The notes under the pieces were generated by a model that did not search any database, was not told the DNA's origin, and saw nothing but the letters and a program-made list of their open reading frames with translations. A stretch of DNA of 64,000 bases from NCBI RefSeq assembly GCF_009763245.1, contig NZ_WKJZ01000002.1:1-64000 (forward strand). The letters are read 5' to 3'. Made by a program: the position numbers and the translations under genes. Positions 40,879 through 50,261 of this stretch are shown here, piece by piece. Positions within the stretch are counted from its first letter, which is position 1. Every line of letters starts with the position of its first letter. The stretch is from Pseudomonas xionganensis. Its GTDB lineage: Bacteria; Pseudomonadota; Gammaproteobacteria; Pseudomonadales; Pseudomonadaceae.

Positions 40879-42723
40879 GTGCCCGCCGGCTCCACATCAC
40901 GCCTGTTCAAGCGAAGCCTATACAGCCTCTGCCTGCTGGCTCTCCTGCTGCTGCCCACACTGCACCTGTCACAGACCCTCAGCGGCCTGAACAATGCCCA
41001 TCTGGACTGGCTGACCCGCCAGCGTGCCGCCGAGCAGAGCCCGGACCCGCGCCTGCTGCTGATTGATATCGACGACCTGAGTCTGCAGGTGATGGCCAGC
41101 GAGGCCGGCAAATGGCCCTGGCCGCGCTCGGTACATGCCGAACTGCTGGACTACCTGCAGCAACAGCAGCCCCTGGCCGTGGCCTTCGACGTGCTGTTCA
41201 GCGAGGCGGATGCCTTCAACCCGGATGCCGACCAGTTCTTCGCCGAAGTACTGGCCGCTCACCCCAACACCTACCTGGCGGCCCTCACCCAGGAGACTGT
41301 CGAAGCCGGCCAGGCGCCTCTGCTCGACAGCTATCCGCAGCAGACCTGGCAAGCGCCAGGACGGCGCGGCACGGAACAGGCACGCGCCCTGCTGCTGTTG
41401 CCCCGAGCCTTTCCCAGTGAACTGTGGAAACTGGGCAGCATCAACTTTCGCGCCGACCCCGACGGTATCGGCCGGCGCTATGAGCTGTATCGGGACTTCG
41501 CCGACTGGCGCCTGCCCAGCCTGCCGGCACGTATCGCGCACGATCTGGGGGTCCGGCTGCCCGAACAGCCAAGCATTCTGCTCGACTGGCCCAGCCAGTC
41601 ACGCCTGCCCTACCCACGCCTGCCCTACGCCGCAGTCCTGGCTGCGGCCCGCGGCCAGGGCGAACCTCTGGAACATGACTTGCAGGGCAAAATCATCCTG
41701 ATCGGCACCACCGCCTCGGGCCTGCACGATCTGCGCCCCACCGCCCTGGATACCCTGTACCCGGCCCCCTTTATTCTGATGACCGCCATCGACAACCTGC
41801 TCAATGCTCGTCAGCTGCATCGCCCACAAGCCTGGCAGGAGTTGCTCCCGGCAGGGCTGCTGTTACTGGGGCTGATTGCCTTGCTGTTACGCGAGCGACT
41901 GCCCGCAGCCTTCGCCCTGTGCTTGCTGGGCAGCCTGGGTCTGCTGGCCGGCAGCTACTGGCTGGCCCTGCAGGGCCAGCTCATGAGCGTGGTCGCCGGG
42001 CTGATCTGCCTATGGCTGCTGCTGGCCAGCGCCCTGGCCCTGTTCTACCTGCGCCGGCGCCAGCAACTGCAGGACACCATCCGCCTGTTCAGCCGCTTTA
42101 TGGATCCGGTAGTGGTCAGCCAGCTGGTCAGCCGCGACGACCCCGAAGCCCTGCTGGCCAGCAAGGAATGCCAGTTGACCGTGCTGTTTTCCGATATTCG
42201 CAACTTCACCACGCTTTCCGAGCAGCACAGTGCCCAGGAGATCGTCAGCCTGCTGGAGGGCTACTTCAACAGCCAGGTGGCGGTGCTGTTCAAGCATCAG
42301 GCCACCCTCGACAAGTTTATCGGCGACGCCATCATGGCCTTCTGGGGCGCGCCCCTGGACAACCCGCAGCAGGCCGACCAGGCAGTGCTGGCGGCCCTGG
42401 AGATGCTCGACAACCTCGAAGCCTTTCGCCGCGACTACAACTGCCCGGATTTCGATATCGGCATTGGCCTGCACACGGGACCGGCGGTCGTCGGCCTGGT
42501 CGGTGCCAGCCAACGCTATGACTACACTGCAATAGGTGACACGGTAAATCTGGCCAGCCGTATCGAGGGGCTGACCAAGGGCCGCGCGCACCTGCTGATT
42601 TCCGAGGCCACGCGCCTGGCCTGCAGCCTGCCGCTGGACTTCATCGCCCAGGGCGAGCATCAGGTCAAGGGCCGCGCCGAGCCTGTACAGCTGTTTGAAC
42701 CAAGGAGGAAACTGCATGACTAA
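40879..42723 (+). CDS. Adenylate cyclase with CHASE2 sensor (class III)
   Basis: 614 residues. A signal-anchor helix (about 13-31), a periplasmic CHASE2 domain (about 45-300; PDPRLLLIDIDDLSLQ, GKWPWPRSVHAELLDYL), three helices (about 320-395), then a class III cyclase domain (about 425-605). Metal-binding aspartates D439 (LFSDIRNFT) and D483 (KFIGDAIMAFWGAP) are present, as is YTAIGDTVNLASRIE. It should make cAMP on an extracytoplasmic cue. Start is GTG 40879 with AAGGAAG upstream. It overlaps the SH3 gene by 8 bp and forms an operon with it and an M48 protease. Confidence 0.9.
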   Translation: MPAGSTSRLFKRSLYSLCLLALLLLPTLHLSQTLSGLNNAHLDWLTRQRAAEQSPDPRLLLIDIDDLSLQVMASEAGKWPWPRSVHAELLDYLQQQQPLAVAFDVLFSEADAFNPDADQFFAEVLAAHPNTYLAALTQETVEAGQAPLLDSYPQQTWQAPGRRGTEQARALLLLPRAFPSELWKLGSINFRADPDGIGRRYELYRDFADWRLPSLPARIAHDLGVRLPEQPSILLDWPSQSRLPYPRLPYAAVLAAARGQGEPLEHDLQGKIILIGTTASGLHDLRPTALDTLYPAPFILMTAIDNLLNARQLHRPQAWQELLPAGLLLLGLIALLLRERLPAAFALCLLGSLGLLAGSYWLALQGQLMSVVAGLICLWLLLASALALFYLRRRQQLQDTIRLFSRFMDPVVVSQLVSRDDPEALLASKECQLTVLFSDIRNFTTLSEQHSAQEIVSLLEGYFNSQVAVLFKHQATLDKFIGDAIMAFWGAPLDNPQQADQAVLAALEMLDNLEAFRRDYNCPDFDIGIGLHTGPAVVGLVGASQRYDYTAIGDTVNLASRIEGLTKGRAHLLISEATRLACSLPLDFIAQGEHQVKGRAEPVQLFEPRRKLHD

Positions 42724-43222
42724 GCTCCTTCACACCTGCCTGGTCGCCCTACTGCTGACCCTCTACAGTGGCCTGGCCCTGAGCGAACTGCGCCAGGCCC
42801 AGACCGTGCAGGACAGTGAGTTGCGCGCCGACCCCAGCCACAACGCCAGCAGCCTGGGACGAATCGGCAAGCAGGCCAGCGTTATGGTTCAGGCCCGTCA
42901 AGGCGGCTGGTACCAGGTCAGAACCAGCACCGGCCAGGAGGGTTGGCTCCCCCTGCTCAGCCTGCGCTTCGTCAAGCAGACTCAGGGCAGCGGCAGCAGC
43001 AACCTGGGCAACCTGCTCAGCCTCGGCAGCAAGGCCGCCCCCGCCAGCGGGGTCGCCACCGGTGTGCGTGGCATCAGTGATGAGCAGCTGAAAAGCGCAG
43101 CCGGCAGCCTGCCGGCCAACTTGTACGACCTGGAGCACTTCGCCGCCCAACCCGCTGAAGCACGCGCCTTCGCCCAGCAGGGCGGCCTGCAGAGCCAGCC
43201 CCTGCCCTACTCCCGCCAATGA
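42716..43222 (+). CDS. Secreted SH3-domain protein
   Basis: 168 residues with a signal peptide (TKLLHTCLVALLLTLYSGLA) and a bacterial SH3 domain at about residues 24-85 (SELRADPSHNASSLGRIGKQ, GWYQVRTSTGQEGWLPL). The remaining part is low-complexity Ser/Gly/Ala with a short conserved-looking tail (GISDEQLKSAAG). Bacterial SH3 domains often bind peptidoglycan. AGGAGG 8 bases before ATG 42716 sets the start inside the preceding gene. Confidence 0.85.
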   Translation: MTKLLHTCLVALLLTLYSGLALSELRQAQTVQDSELRADPSHNASSLGRIGKQASVMVQARQGGWYQVRTSTGQEGWLPLLSLRFVKQTQGSGSSNLGNLLSLGSKAAPASGVATGVRGISDEQLKSAAGSLPANLYDLEHFAAQPAEARAFAQQGGLQSQPLPYSRQ

Positions 43223-43238
43223 CCAGGAGGTTCACGCC

Positions 43239-44126
43239 ATGTTCGCGATACGCATCACCGCTCAACGTGCCCTGCTCCTGGGCCTGTGCCTGAATCTGGC
43301 CGCCTGCCAGGGCCTGGAAGGTATTCAGGTACAGGGAGTCGACCTGGGCAAACTGGCCAGCGTCGGCCAGAACCTAACCAATATGGGCCAGAAAAGCGCC
43401 GACGAGGAGCAGGTCATCGGCCAGAACACCGCCAGCGTGCTGCTGCAGCAGGCCAGCGTACTGAACAATCAGGAGCTGCAGCGCTACGTCAACCGGGTCG
43501 GCCTGTGGGTCGCCCAGCATAGCGAGCGTCCCGACCTTCGCTGGCGTTTCGTGGTTCTGGACAGCCCCCAGGTGGCCGCCTACGCGGCACCAGCCGGTTA
43601 TATCTTTATCACCCGCGGCATGCTGTTGCGCATGAACAGCGAGGCCGAGCTGGCCGGGGTATTGGCCCACGAAGCGGCCCATGTGGTGCAACGCCATCAC
43701 CTCAAGGCCATCCAGCAGCAGGCTCAGACCGGCCTGCTCAGCGACCTGGCGACCCTGGCCGTACAGGCCAGTGCCGCCAAGAGCGGCGACAGCAGCAAAA
43801 CCGCCATAGCCGACAAGTTCACCCGCAGCGTGAGTGATCTGTATGCCCGCGGCCTGGACCGTGGCGACGAATACGAGGCCGATGCCATGGGCGCGGTAAT
43901 CGCCACCCGGGCCGGCTACGACCCCTACGGCCTGGCCGGCGTGCTGCAGACCCTGGCCAGTACCCGCCAGGACGATGCCACCCTGGTCAGCTTCCTCAAG
44001 ACCCACCCCAATATCGGCGATCGCCTGCAGCGCCTGGAGCCGGTCTATCAGCATATCGAACGCCATGCCCACGGCTCGCCGCAGATGCTTGATATGCGCT
44101 ACCTGCAGGCATTGCGGGCGCAGTAG
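43239..44126 (+). CDS. M48-family metalloprotease lipoprotein
   Basis: 295 residues. The signal ends in a lipobox-like LAACQ, so it is a lipoprotein. The zinc protease motif is H144-E-A-A-H148 (VLAHEAAHVV), with the third ligand in DEYEADAMG. It resembles LoiP/BepA-type periplasmic M48 quality-control proteases. It starts 16 bp after the SH3 gene with CAGGAGG as ribosome site; with the CHASE2 cyclase it forms a three-gene operon that links envelope sensing and proteolysis (inference). Confidence 0.9.
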   Translation: MFAIRITAQRALLLGLCLNLAACQGLEGIQVQGVDLGKLASVGQNLTNMGQKSADEEQVIGQNTASVLLQQASVLNNQELQRYVNRVGLWVAQHSERPDLRWRFVVLDSPQVAAYAAPAGYIFITRGMLLRMNSEAELAGVLAHEAAHVVQRHHLKAIQQQAQTGLLSDLATLAVQASAAKSGDSSKTAIADKFTRSVSDLYARGLDRGDEYEADAMGAVIATRAGYDPYGLAGVLQTLASTRQDDATLVSFLKTHPNIGDRLQRLEPVYQHIERHAHGSPQMLDMRYLQALRAQ

Positions 44127-44235
44127 GCAGGGCCATGAACATGGGCAGATCGCAGGCATGGCCGACTCCTGCGAGCAATGAGGCCATTGCATGCGGCCTT
44201 CGGCCAGTGCCACGAGTCCGAGAATAGCTGTATCA

Positions 44236-44291
44236 GTAGGTTGCGCCAGGCGCACCTGCTACTTGGCATTGGTGCGCACGGCACACCCTAC
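44236..44291. repeat. Dispersed inverted repeat, family GTAGGGTGCGC
   Basis: GTAGGTTGCGCCAGGCGCACC pairs with GGTGCGCACGGC...CCCTAC over 56 bp. Same ends as 701-763. It lies in the 220-bp gap between the M48 gene and the convergent HD-GYP gene; nothing else is seen there. Confidence 0.7.
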
Positions 44292-44346
44292 TTGCCGCAA
44301 GACAAACCCAATGCCACCTGTTCAAGTCTGTCACGCAAGCCAGGAA

Positions 44347-46299
44347 TTAATGCGGGTGGTCACCCTTGCAGCCCGGCTCGAAGTCGCAGACATGGTGCAC
44401 ATAGTGCGAGGCCGGGTGGGAACCGGGCGGGCCGCTGACCTGAAAGCAGCGGCTGGCGATAAACAGCTCCACCAGCTCGGCATCCAGCAAACCGCTCTGG
44501 GCCTCGCTCTTGAGGATATCCAGGGCCCGTTCCAGGGGCATGGCTGGTTTGTAGGGTCGATCGGAAGCGGTCAGGGCATCGTAGATGTCGCACACGGTCA
44601 TGATCCGTGAGGCGCAGGGAATGGCGTCGCCCACCAGCCCCTTGGGATAGCCGCTGCCATCGAGCTTTTCATGGTGAGCCCCGGCGATATGGGGCACGCC
44701 CTGCAGGTCGGGGGTCCAGGGAATCAGGCTGAGAAACTCCTGGGTATGCACCACATGGCGCTCGATCTCGTGGCGCTCCTGCTCGGTCAGGCTGCCCTTG
44801 CGGATGGCCAACGCGCCGAATTCGTCCTCGCTGAGCAGGCTGATCAGGCAGTTGCCCGGCGCCTTGACCAGCTCGCCCTGAATCTCCTGCAGGTGCTGGA
44901 AATTGCCTTCACTGAGCATGGTCGGCTCGTTGGCCGTAAGGATGCTGGTCAGGTAGCGATCCAGGCGCTCGCATTCCTTGGCCACCTCGGCTTCCAGCAG
45001 CAGGCGCTGCTCATCGCTCAGCCCTCCCTGGTGGCGATAGGCATGCAGCATCTTGCGCAGGAACTGGTTGTGCAGATTCTCCTTGGCCAGGGCCACCCGA
45101 TACTGCAACAGCTCGACCTTGTGCTCGGGCAGCTTCTTGGCCTTGACCAGTACATGCTCGCGTACCCCGACCTTGCCAAAGTCATGCAGCAACGCGGCAT
45201 AGCGCAGCTCGCGCAGGCCATCGGCGCTCAGCGCCTGCTCGCGCAGACGCGATACCGGCGCATGGGGCAGCTGGTTGGCCAGGGCCAGGCACAGTTCGGC
45301 AACGCGGAAGGAGTGGCCACTGGTGGTCGGGTCGCGCTGTTCGATGGCGAATACCGAAGCCTGCACAAAACCGTCGAACAGGCGACTGATATCGTCCAGC
45401 AGCTGGCGGTTCTCGATGGCCACCGCGGCCTGGCTGGCCAGGGCGCGCAAGGACACCGCCACTTCTTCATCGAAGGGAATCAGCTCGGGGTTGTGCGGGT
45501 CGCCGCCCTTGCGTTGGCGGTTGATAAATTCCAGCACCCCCACCACTTCACCACGGTGATTGAGCATGGGAATGGCCAGAATGGACAGGGTGCGATAGCC
45601 CATCTGCAGGTCGAAGGAGCGGTTGAAGCGGTACGGCGCATCCTCGGCGATGGCATACACATCCTCAATATTCAGCTCGGTGCTGGTCAGAGCCACATAG
45701 CCGGCAATCGATGCCTTGCTCAGGGGCATGCGCTGATCCTGAAAGCTGTTCTGGCTGAGGCTGGTGTTCTGCGTCAGCTTGAAGATCAGCTGGGCACTGC
45801 CATTGGCCCGACGTGCCACCAGAAACAACGAGGCCGCATCGCTATTGGACAGGCGCCGACCTTCGATCAGGATCTTTTCCAGCAACCGGTCCAGATCGCG
45901 CTCGGCGGACAGCGCCAGGCCCACATCCACCAACTTGCTCAGGTCATCGTGCTTGCCTTCGAGGGCCGCCGCCAGCTGCTCGCTCTTGCGCCGCAACGCC
46001 TGCTGCTCCACGGCAAAACGCAGCAACGCCATCAGCTCTGTCGGCGCCGAAGCAGCCGGCAGTGGCAGCACCCCGGGCAGATCCAGGCAGCCCACCAGAA
46101 TCGCACCGCAGCCTTGCCAGTGACTCAGGGGATGCTCATCCAGCAGCGCCTCATCCAGCAGCAGCACCTGCACCTCGGGCGGCAGGGGCTGACCAGGCTG
46201 CAAGCCGCACAGGCTCACCGCACACTGCTGCAGGCTGGCCTGCAGGGGGTGGTCGGCCAATGCACTGCTGTGGCCCAGGACAAGATGGCTGTCGAGCAT
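44347..46299 (-). CDS. GAF-HD-GYP cyclic-di-GMP phosphodiesterase
   Basis: 650 residues. Residues about 1-110 are an unrecognised N-terminal domain, a GAF domain follows at about 145-325 (DLDRLLEKILIEGRRLSNSD, LAIPMLNHRGEVVGVLEFIN), then a split HD-GYP domain. The HD pair is H372-D373 (LLHDFGKVGV) and the second metal block with the GYP equivalent is H542-HEKLDGSGYPKGL. Such proteins hydrolyse c-di-GMP. ATG 46299 has GAGGAA 7 bases upstream; the frame is open to 46377. Confidence 0.9.
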   Translation of the reverse strand: MLDSHLVLGHSSALADHPLQASLQQCAVSLCGLQPGQPLPPEVQVLLLDEALLDEHPLSHWQGCGAILVGCLDLPGVLPLPAASAPTELMALLRFAVEQQALRRKSEQLAAALEGKHDDLSKLVDVGLALSAERDLDRLLEKILIEGRRLSNSDAASLFLVARRANGSAQLIFKLTQNTSLSQNSFQDQRMPLSKASIAGYVALTSTELNIEDVYAIAEDAPYRFNRSFDLQMGYRTLSILAIPMLNHRGEVVGVLEFINRQRKGGDPHNPELIPFDEEVAVSLRALASQAAVAIENRQLLDDISRLFDGFVQASVFAIEQRDPTTSGHSFRVAELCLALANQLPHAPVSRLREQALSADGLRELRYAALLHDFGKVGVREHVLVKAKKLPEHKVELLQYRVALAKENLHNQFLRKMLHAYRHQGGLSDEQRLLLEAEVAKECERLDRYLTSILTANEPTMLSEGNFQHLQEIQGELVKAPGNCLISLLSEDEFGALAIRKGSLTEQERHEIERHVVHTQEFLSLIPWTPDLQGVPHIAGAHHEKLDGSGYPKGLVGDAIPCASRIMTVCDIYDALTASDRPYKPAMPLERALDILKSEAQSGLLDAELVELFIASRCFQVSGPPGSHPASHYVHHVCDFEPGCKGDHPH

Positions 46300-46419
46300 A
46301 CCGGCATTCCTCAGCTGCGATGGCCGTGACGGCCATGCCTCTGAGTATTGCACAAGGCCCGCAGCCTGCCCGGCCATCCGGCGCCTGGCCTACCGAGCCC
46401 AAGCGCCGCTAACCGAGCC

Positions 46420-47766
46420 TCAGGCCAAAGACGGCTGCTGACTGTCGCGCTGCAAGCCCTGCTGCATGCGCAGGCTGTCGGCCACGAAGCTGCGCGAGGC
46501 CATAAACAGCGCCAGCATGGTCAGCAGCAGCGCCACCGGGATCAACAGCATGGCGTTGTGCAGCCCCACGGCCTTGAAGGCCTCGGTCATCTCGCTGGCA
46601 CCGGCCGCCTGCATCGCCGCCTGGGCATAGAAATCCGACAACAGCCCCACCGCCACCGGGCCGAAGCCGCCACCGAGCAGGTACAGACCGGCGAAGAACA
46701 GGGCCATGGCGGTAGCCCGCAGACGCGGCTCGACCACATCCTGAATGGCGGTGTAGACGCAGGTGTAGAAGTTGTAGGAGAACAGCCAGCCGATACTGAA
46801 CACCCCGACAAACACCGCCGTGTCGATGCGTCCGGCAGCCAGGGCCCAGCCTGTGCACAGCGCGGCGATCAGCATGCTCAGGGTGGCAAACAGCAAACGC
46901 CCCTGGCTCCAGCGCTGATGTACCTTGTCCGCCACCCAGCCGCCCAGGGTCAGGCCAACCAGACCGGTCAGGCCCACAATCACCCCGGTGGCCATGGCGG
47001 CCTGCTGCAGGGACAGGAGGAAATAGCGCTGCAACATCGGCACCATAAAGGAGCTGCAGGCATAGGAGGCAAACTGGAAGGCCAGCCCGGCCATGATCAG
47101 CCACCAGAAGGTGCGAATCGCCAGCACCTTGCGAATCGGCTGCTGCACCGGCGCGATATCGGCGTGTTGCTGCACCTGCTCGGCCGCCCCGCGCTTGGGC
47201 TCCTTGATAAAGAAGATAAACACCGCCAGCACCAGCCCCGGCACCGCCGCGATAAAGAAGGGCGCGCGCCAGCTGTCGAAGGCCGCGACCATGGCGCCGA
47301 TGGTAAAGAAGGCCAGCAACAGGCCCAGGGGCAGGCCGAGCATAAAGATGCCCATGGCCCGTGAGCGCTTGTGCGCCGGGAACAGGTCGCCAATCAGCGA
47401 ATTGGCCGCCGGCGCATAGCTGGCCTCACCGATACCGATGCCCATGCGTATCAGCAGAAAGCTCCAGAAATTCCACGCCAGGCCGTTGACCGCGGTCAGC
47501 GCGCTCCACACCGCCAGGCCCCAGCCCATGATCTTGCGCCGCGCACCATTGTCGGCCATGCGCCCCAGGGGCACGCCGGCAATGGCATAGACGATGGTGA
47601 AGGCAGTGCCGATCAGCCCCAGCTGGAAATCACTGAGGCTCCATTCCAGGCGGATCGGCTCGATGATGATTGCCGGGATGGTGCGATCGAAAAAATTGAA
47701 CAGGTTGGCGAGAAACAGAAGAAACAGGACGCGCCAGGCATTGGCCGCTTGCTGGGTTTGCTGCAT
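46420..47766 (-). CDS. MFS transporter (spinster-like)
   Basis: 448 residues with 12 predicted helices. Motif A appears as GVPLGRMADNGARRKIM between helices 2 and 3; NLFNFFDRTIPAIIIEP in helix 1 and GIGIGEASYAPAANSLI in helix 4 are typical of the spinster/sphingolipid-type MFS family. The substrate cannot be deduced. ATG 47766 is preferred to upstream starts to 47802 (GAGAG nearby). Downstream on the same strand, 120 bp away, is the HD-GYP gene. Confidence 0.88.
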   Translation of the reverse strand: MQQTQQAANAWRVLFLLFLANLFNFFDRTIPAIIIEPIRLEWSLSDFQLGLIGTAFTIVYAIAGVPLGRMADNGARRKIMGWGLAVWSALTAVNGLAWNFWSFLLIRMGIGIGEASYAPAANSLIGDLFPAHKRSRAMGIFMLGLPLGLLLAFFTIGAMVAAFDSWRAPFFIAAVPGLVLAVFIFFIKEPKRGAAEQVQQHADIAPVQQPIRKVLAIRTFWWLIMAGLAFQFASYACSSFMVPMLQRYFLLSLQQAAMATGVIVGLTGLVGLTLGGWVADKVHQRWSQGRLLFATLSMLIAALCTGWALAAGRIDTAVFVGVFSIGWLFSYNFYTCVYTAIQDVVEPRLRATAMALFFAGLYLLGGGFGPVAVGLLSDFYAQAAMQAAGASEMTEAFKAVGLHNAMLLIPVALLLTMLALFMASRSFVADSLRMQQGLQRDSQQPSLA

Positions 47767-48071
47767 GGGATCGCTCTCTCTTGTTTTTATGACAGGCGCC
47801 ACCCTTGGCGGCCGGATCCTGCGACTGGTCAGTCAGCTGTCCAACAATCTAGAGCCTCCCCTCCATGCTGTCTGTGACTATCAATCAGGCTGATGCCAGG
47901 CGATACCCTGGCCGGTAGCCGCCCCTAAACAAGCGCCCGGCACCGGGCAACTACACCCATAGGCATCAGGAAAATACGCAACAGGGCTACAGCCGTCGGC
48001 TTTTCATGCTACAAACATGGCTATTGACCATCATTTACTCGTCCCCGATTCCAGCCGCCGGATTGTCCTCG
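47767..48071. other. Intergenic region between MFS transporter and tubulin-like gene
   Basis: About 300 bp between divergent genes. I see no RNA gene or strong palindrome. It must contain both promoters; the stretch 47985-48050 is AT-richer. The tubulin-like frame stays open from 48006 but the conserved part begins later. Confidence 0.5.
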
Positions 48072-50258
48072 ATGAAAACAAAAAAAGACGCCGCTGCCAC
48101 CCCTGCTTCCGAAGCCACCCTGGCCAATCTGGCCGACACGCTGCTAGCACCGGAGGTACCGGCAAGCGCGCCCTATGTTCAGAGCGACAGTGGCGAGCAG
48201 TACATGTATTTCACCGAGAGCGATATCGAACGCATCCTCGACAACCTCGACGGCCTGCGCAGCATGGTGTTCCCGCCGGCCAACCCGGATGACGAGCACG
48301 AAAAGCGCGTGCAGCACTTCCCCTCGGTGTGCCTGATCGGCCTCGGGCGCTGCGGCTCGAATATCGCCCTGGATGTCGCCTCCCTGGTGTACAACGCCCG
48401 GCAGTTCTACCTGAGCGAATTCAACAGCGAAGAAAAGGCCGTGGCCGAGCAGGACTTCCGCCCCACCCGCTGGATTCGCAGCAACCTGCTGCGTGCGCCG
48501 GCCAAGGGCGCCAAGCCGGTGTTTCTGATCGAGCCGCTGGTGATGCTGGGCGACCTGGACAAGGATATCGAGGGGCGCATCCGCTTCTCGCGCAAGGGGG
48601 AAACCAGCGGGTTCCTCAGCGACTACAGCAAGATGAAGATCATGGACCTGTCCGAGGTACATGCCGGTGGTGCCGGTAACGCTCCGATCCTCGGCCAGTA
48701 CCTGGCCAAGATCATCCTCAACAAGGACACCCAGCGCTTCACCAATGAAGACTGGAAATTCATCCACAGCTACCTGATCGACTCCTGCGGGATCAAGGCC
48801 AACCAGTCGCGCCTGTACTTCTATATCTTCAGCGCCGGCGGCGGTACCGGCTCGGGCATGGCCTCGGAATTCGGCCTGGCCCAGCAGTTCGCCTACATGA
48901 GCAAGACCTTCGACACGAAGAACTTCGACGAAAACCCGGAAAATCGCGACCACAGCTTCGTCTTCGAGCCGATCTTCACCAGCGGCATCTGCATCCTGCC
49001 GAACATCTCCGACCAACGCAGCGAAATGTCCGAGGCCCTGCATATCAACGCCGGGCGCCTGCTGTGCAAGTACCTGGCCGAGGAATGGGACTTCTCCTAC
49101 AACTTCGACAACGAGGAGAACAGCGAGGCCAGCGTGATGCGCCGCATCCGCCCCTGGAACGCGATGATGCTGATCTCCAACGACATCATGCGTTACGCCG
49201 AAGAAACCGATGACGGCAATATCCAGAACATCGACGTCAACGCCATGGAGCGTCACGCCAACCAGTACATCTCCCAGCAGATCTTCAACATCCTCACCGC
49301 CCAGGCGGTGACCACCGACTACGACCAGAACTACTTCCGCCGCGCCGGTATCGACATCGGCGAAACCATCCGCCTGGATGCCAACGACCTGTTCATGAGC
49401 CTGGCCGGTCCCGTGGCCGTGGCCTATGCCGAATCCGTGGTGCCGGAACAGAGCGCCGCCGCCACCCTGGAAAAATTCCGCGTGCTGGACAAGGAGCAGC
49501 CGCGCCTGGATGTCGACGACCTGTTCTTCCGCTCCATCGACCTGCCGCACTTCAACAAGGTGACCCAGGCCATCGAAGGCATCAGCCTGCTGCCGATCGA
49601 GTCCAAGCGCTACCGCGAGGCCCTGCAGCAGTACAAGGCCAGCGGCTATGACGCCAGCCAGCTGAACAACCTGCACTTCTTCAAGAACTGCTCCTCGGTG
49701 GTGTCCATCGTCTCCCTGCCCAAGGACTACAAGCTGTCCTATATGGACCTGAACCGGCTCAAGACTCACCTGAACAGCCTGTTCCCCAACACCACCCTGA
49801 AGCGCTACGCCCTGGTCATCGGCGCCTCGGCCAACCTCTCGCTGACTACCCTGATCGTCAAGAGCCCGTGCCTGTCGGACGACTTCCTGACCCTGATCGT
49901 GGCCTTTATCAAGCGCTGCTTTGCCCGCGAGCCGCACCGCTTCGACGACAGCCTGGACCAGGCGATTCTCGACTTTATCGTCGCCGATGAATTCGACGAA
50001 GCGCGACTCGATGCCATGCTCAACGAGTACGAAAACCCGGCGAAAATCCTCGATACCAACTGGTATGCGATCAAACCGATGTACGAGAAGAAATACCGCG
50101 AGCTGATCCATGATCAGGACAAGTTCGTCTCGATCAACGATATCCGCCTGTCCCGCGACAGCGTGAAGAAGTCCATCAAGTACCTGCGCGAGATCTACCG
50201 CCACCGCATCGGCAAGACCCGCGTGATCTCCCTGAACAACTACGACGCCCAGCACTGA
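48072..50258 (+). CDS. Tubulin/FtsZ-superfamily protein of unknown role
   Basis: 728 residues. Two nucleotide-binding signatures are seen in order: a G-rich loop L-I-G90-L-G-R-C-G95-SNIALD after a beta strand, and the tubulin signature S254-A-G-G-G-T-G-S-G262 (consensus GGGTGSG). A candidate catalytic-loop sequence N386-I-D388-VNAME follows. The protein is about twice FtsZ length, with a charged N-terminal extension (1-80), a large insertion after the signature and a long C-terminal domain of unknown fold. No membrane helix. It falls, by motif, in the bacterial tubulin-like families (Tubulin_2/FtsZ-like), not FtsZ, TubZ or BtubA. ATG 48072 is chosen over 48006 (start of the open frame). It stands alone. 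Confidence 0.75.
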   Translation: MKTKKDAAATPASEATLANLADTLLAPEVPASAPYVQSDSGEQYMYFTESDIERILDNLDGLRSMVFPPANPDDEHEKRVQHFPSVCLIGLGRCGSNIALDVASLVYNARQFYLSEFNSEEKAVAEQDFRPTRWIRSNLLRAPAKGAKPVFLIEPLVMLGDLDKDIEGRIRFSRKGETSGFLSDYSKMKIMDLSEVHAGGAGNAPILGQYLAKIILNKDTQRFTNEDWKFIHSYLIDSCGIKANQSRLYFYIFSAGGGTGSGMASEFGLAQQFAYMSKTFDTKNFDENPENRDHSFVFEPIFTSGICILPNISDQRSEMSEALHINAGRLLCKYLAEEWDFSYNFDNEENSEASVMRRIRPWNAMMLISNDIMRYAEETDDGNIQNIDVNAMERHANQYISQQIFNILTAQAVTTDYDQNYFRRAGIDIGETIRLDANDLFMSLAGPVAVAYAESVVPEQSAAATLEKFRVLDKEQPRLDVDDLFFRSIDLPHFNKVTQAIEGISLLPIESKRYREALQQYKASGYDASQLNNLHFFKNCSSVVSIVSLPKDYKLSYMDLNRLKTHLNSLFPNTTLKRYALVIGASANLSLTTLIVKSPCLSDDFLTLIVAFIKRCFAREPHRFDDSLDQAILDFIVADEFDEARLDAMLNEYENPAKILDTNWYAIKPMYEKKYRELIHDQDKFVSINDIRLSRDSVKKSIKYLREIYRHRIGKTRVISLNNYDAQH

Positions 50259-50261
50259 ACC

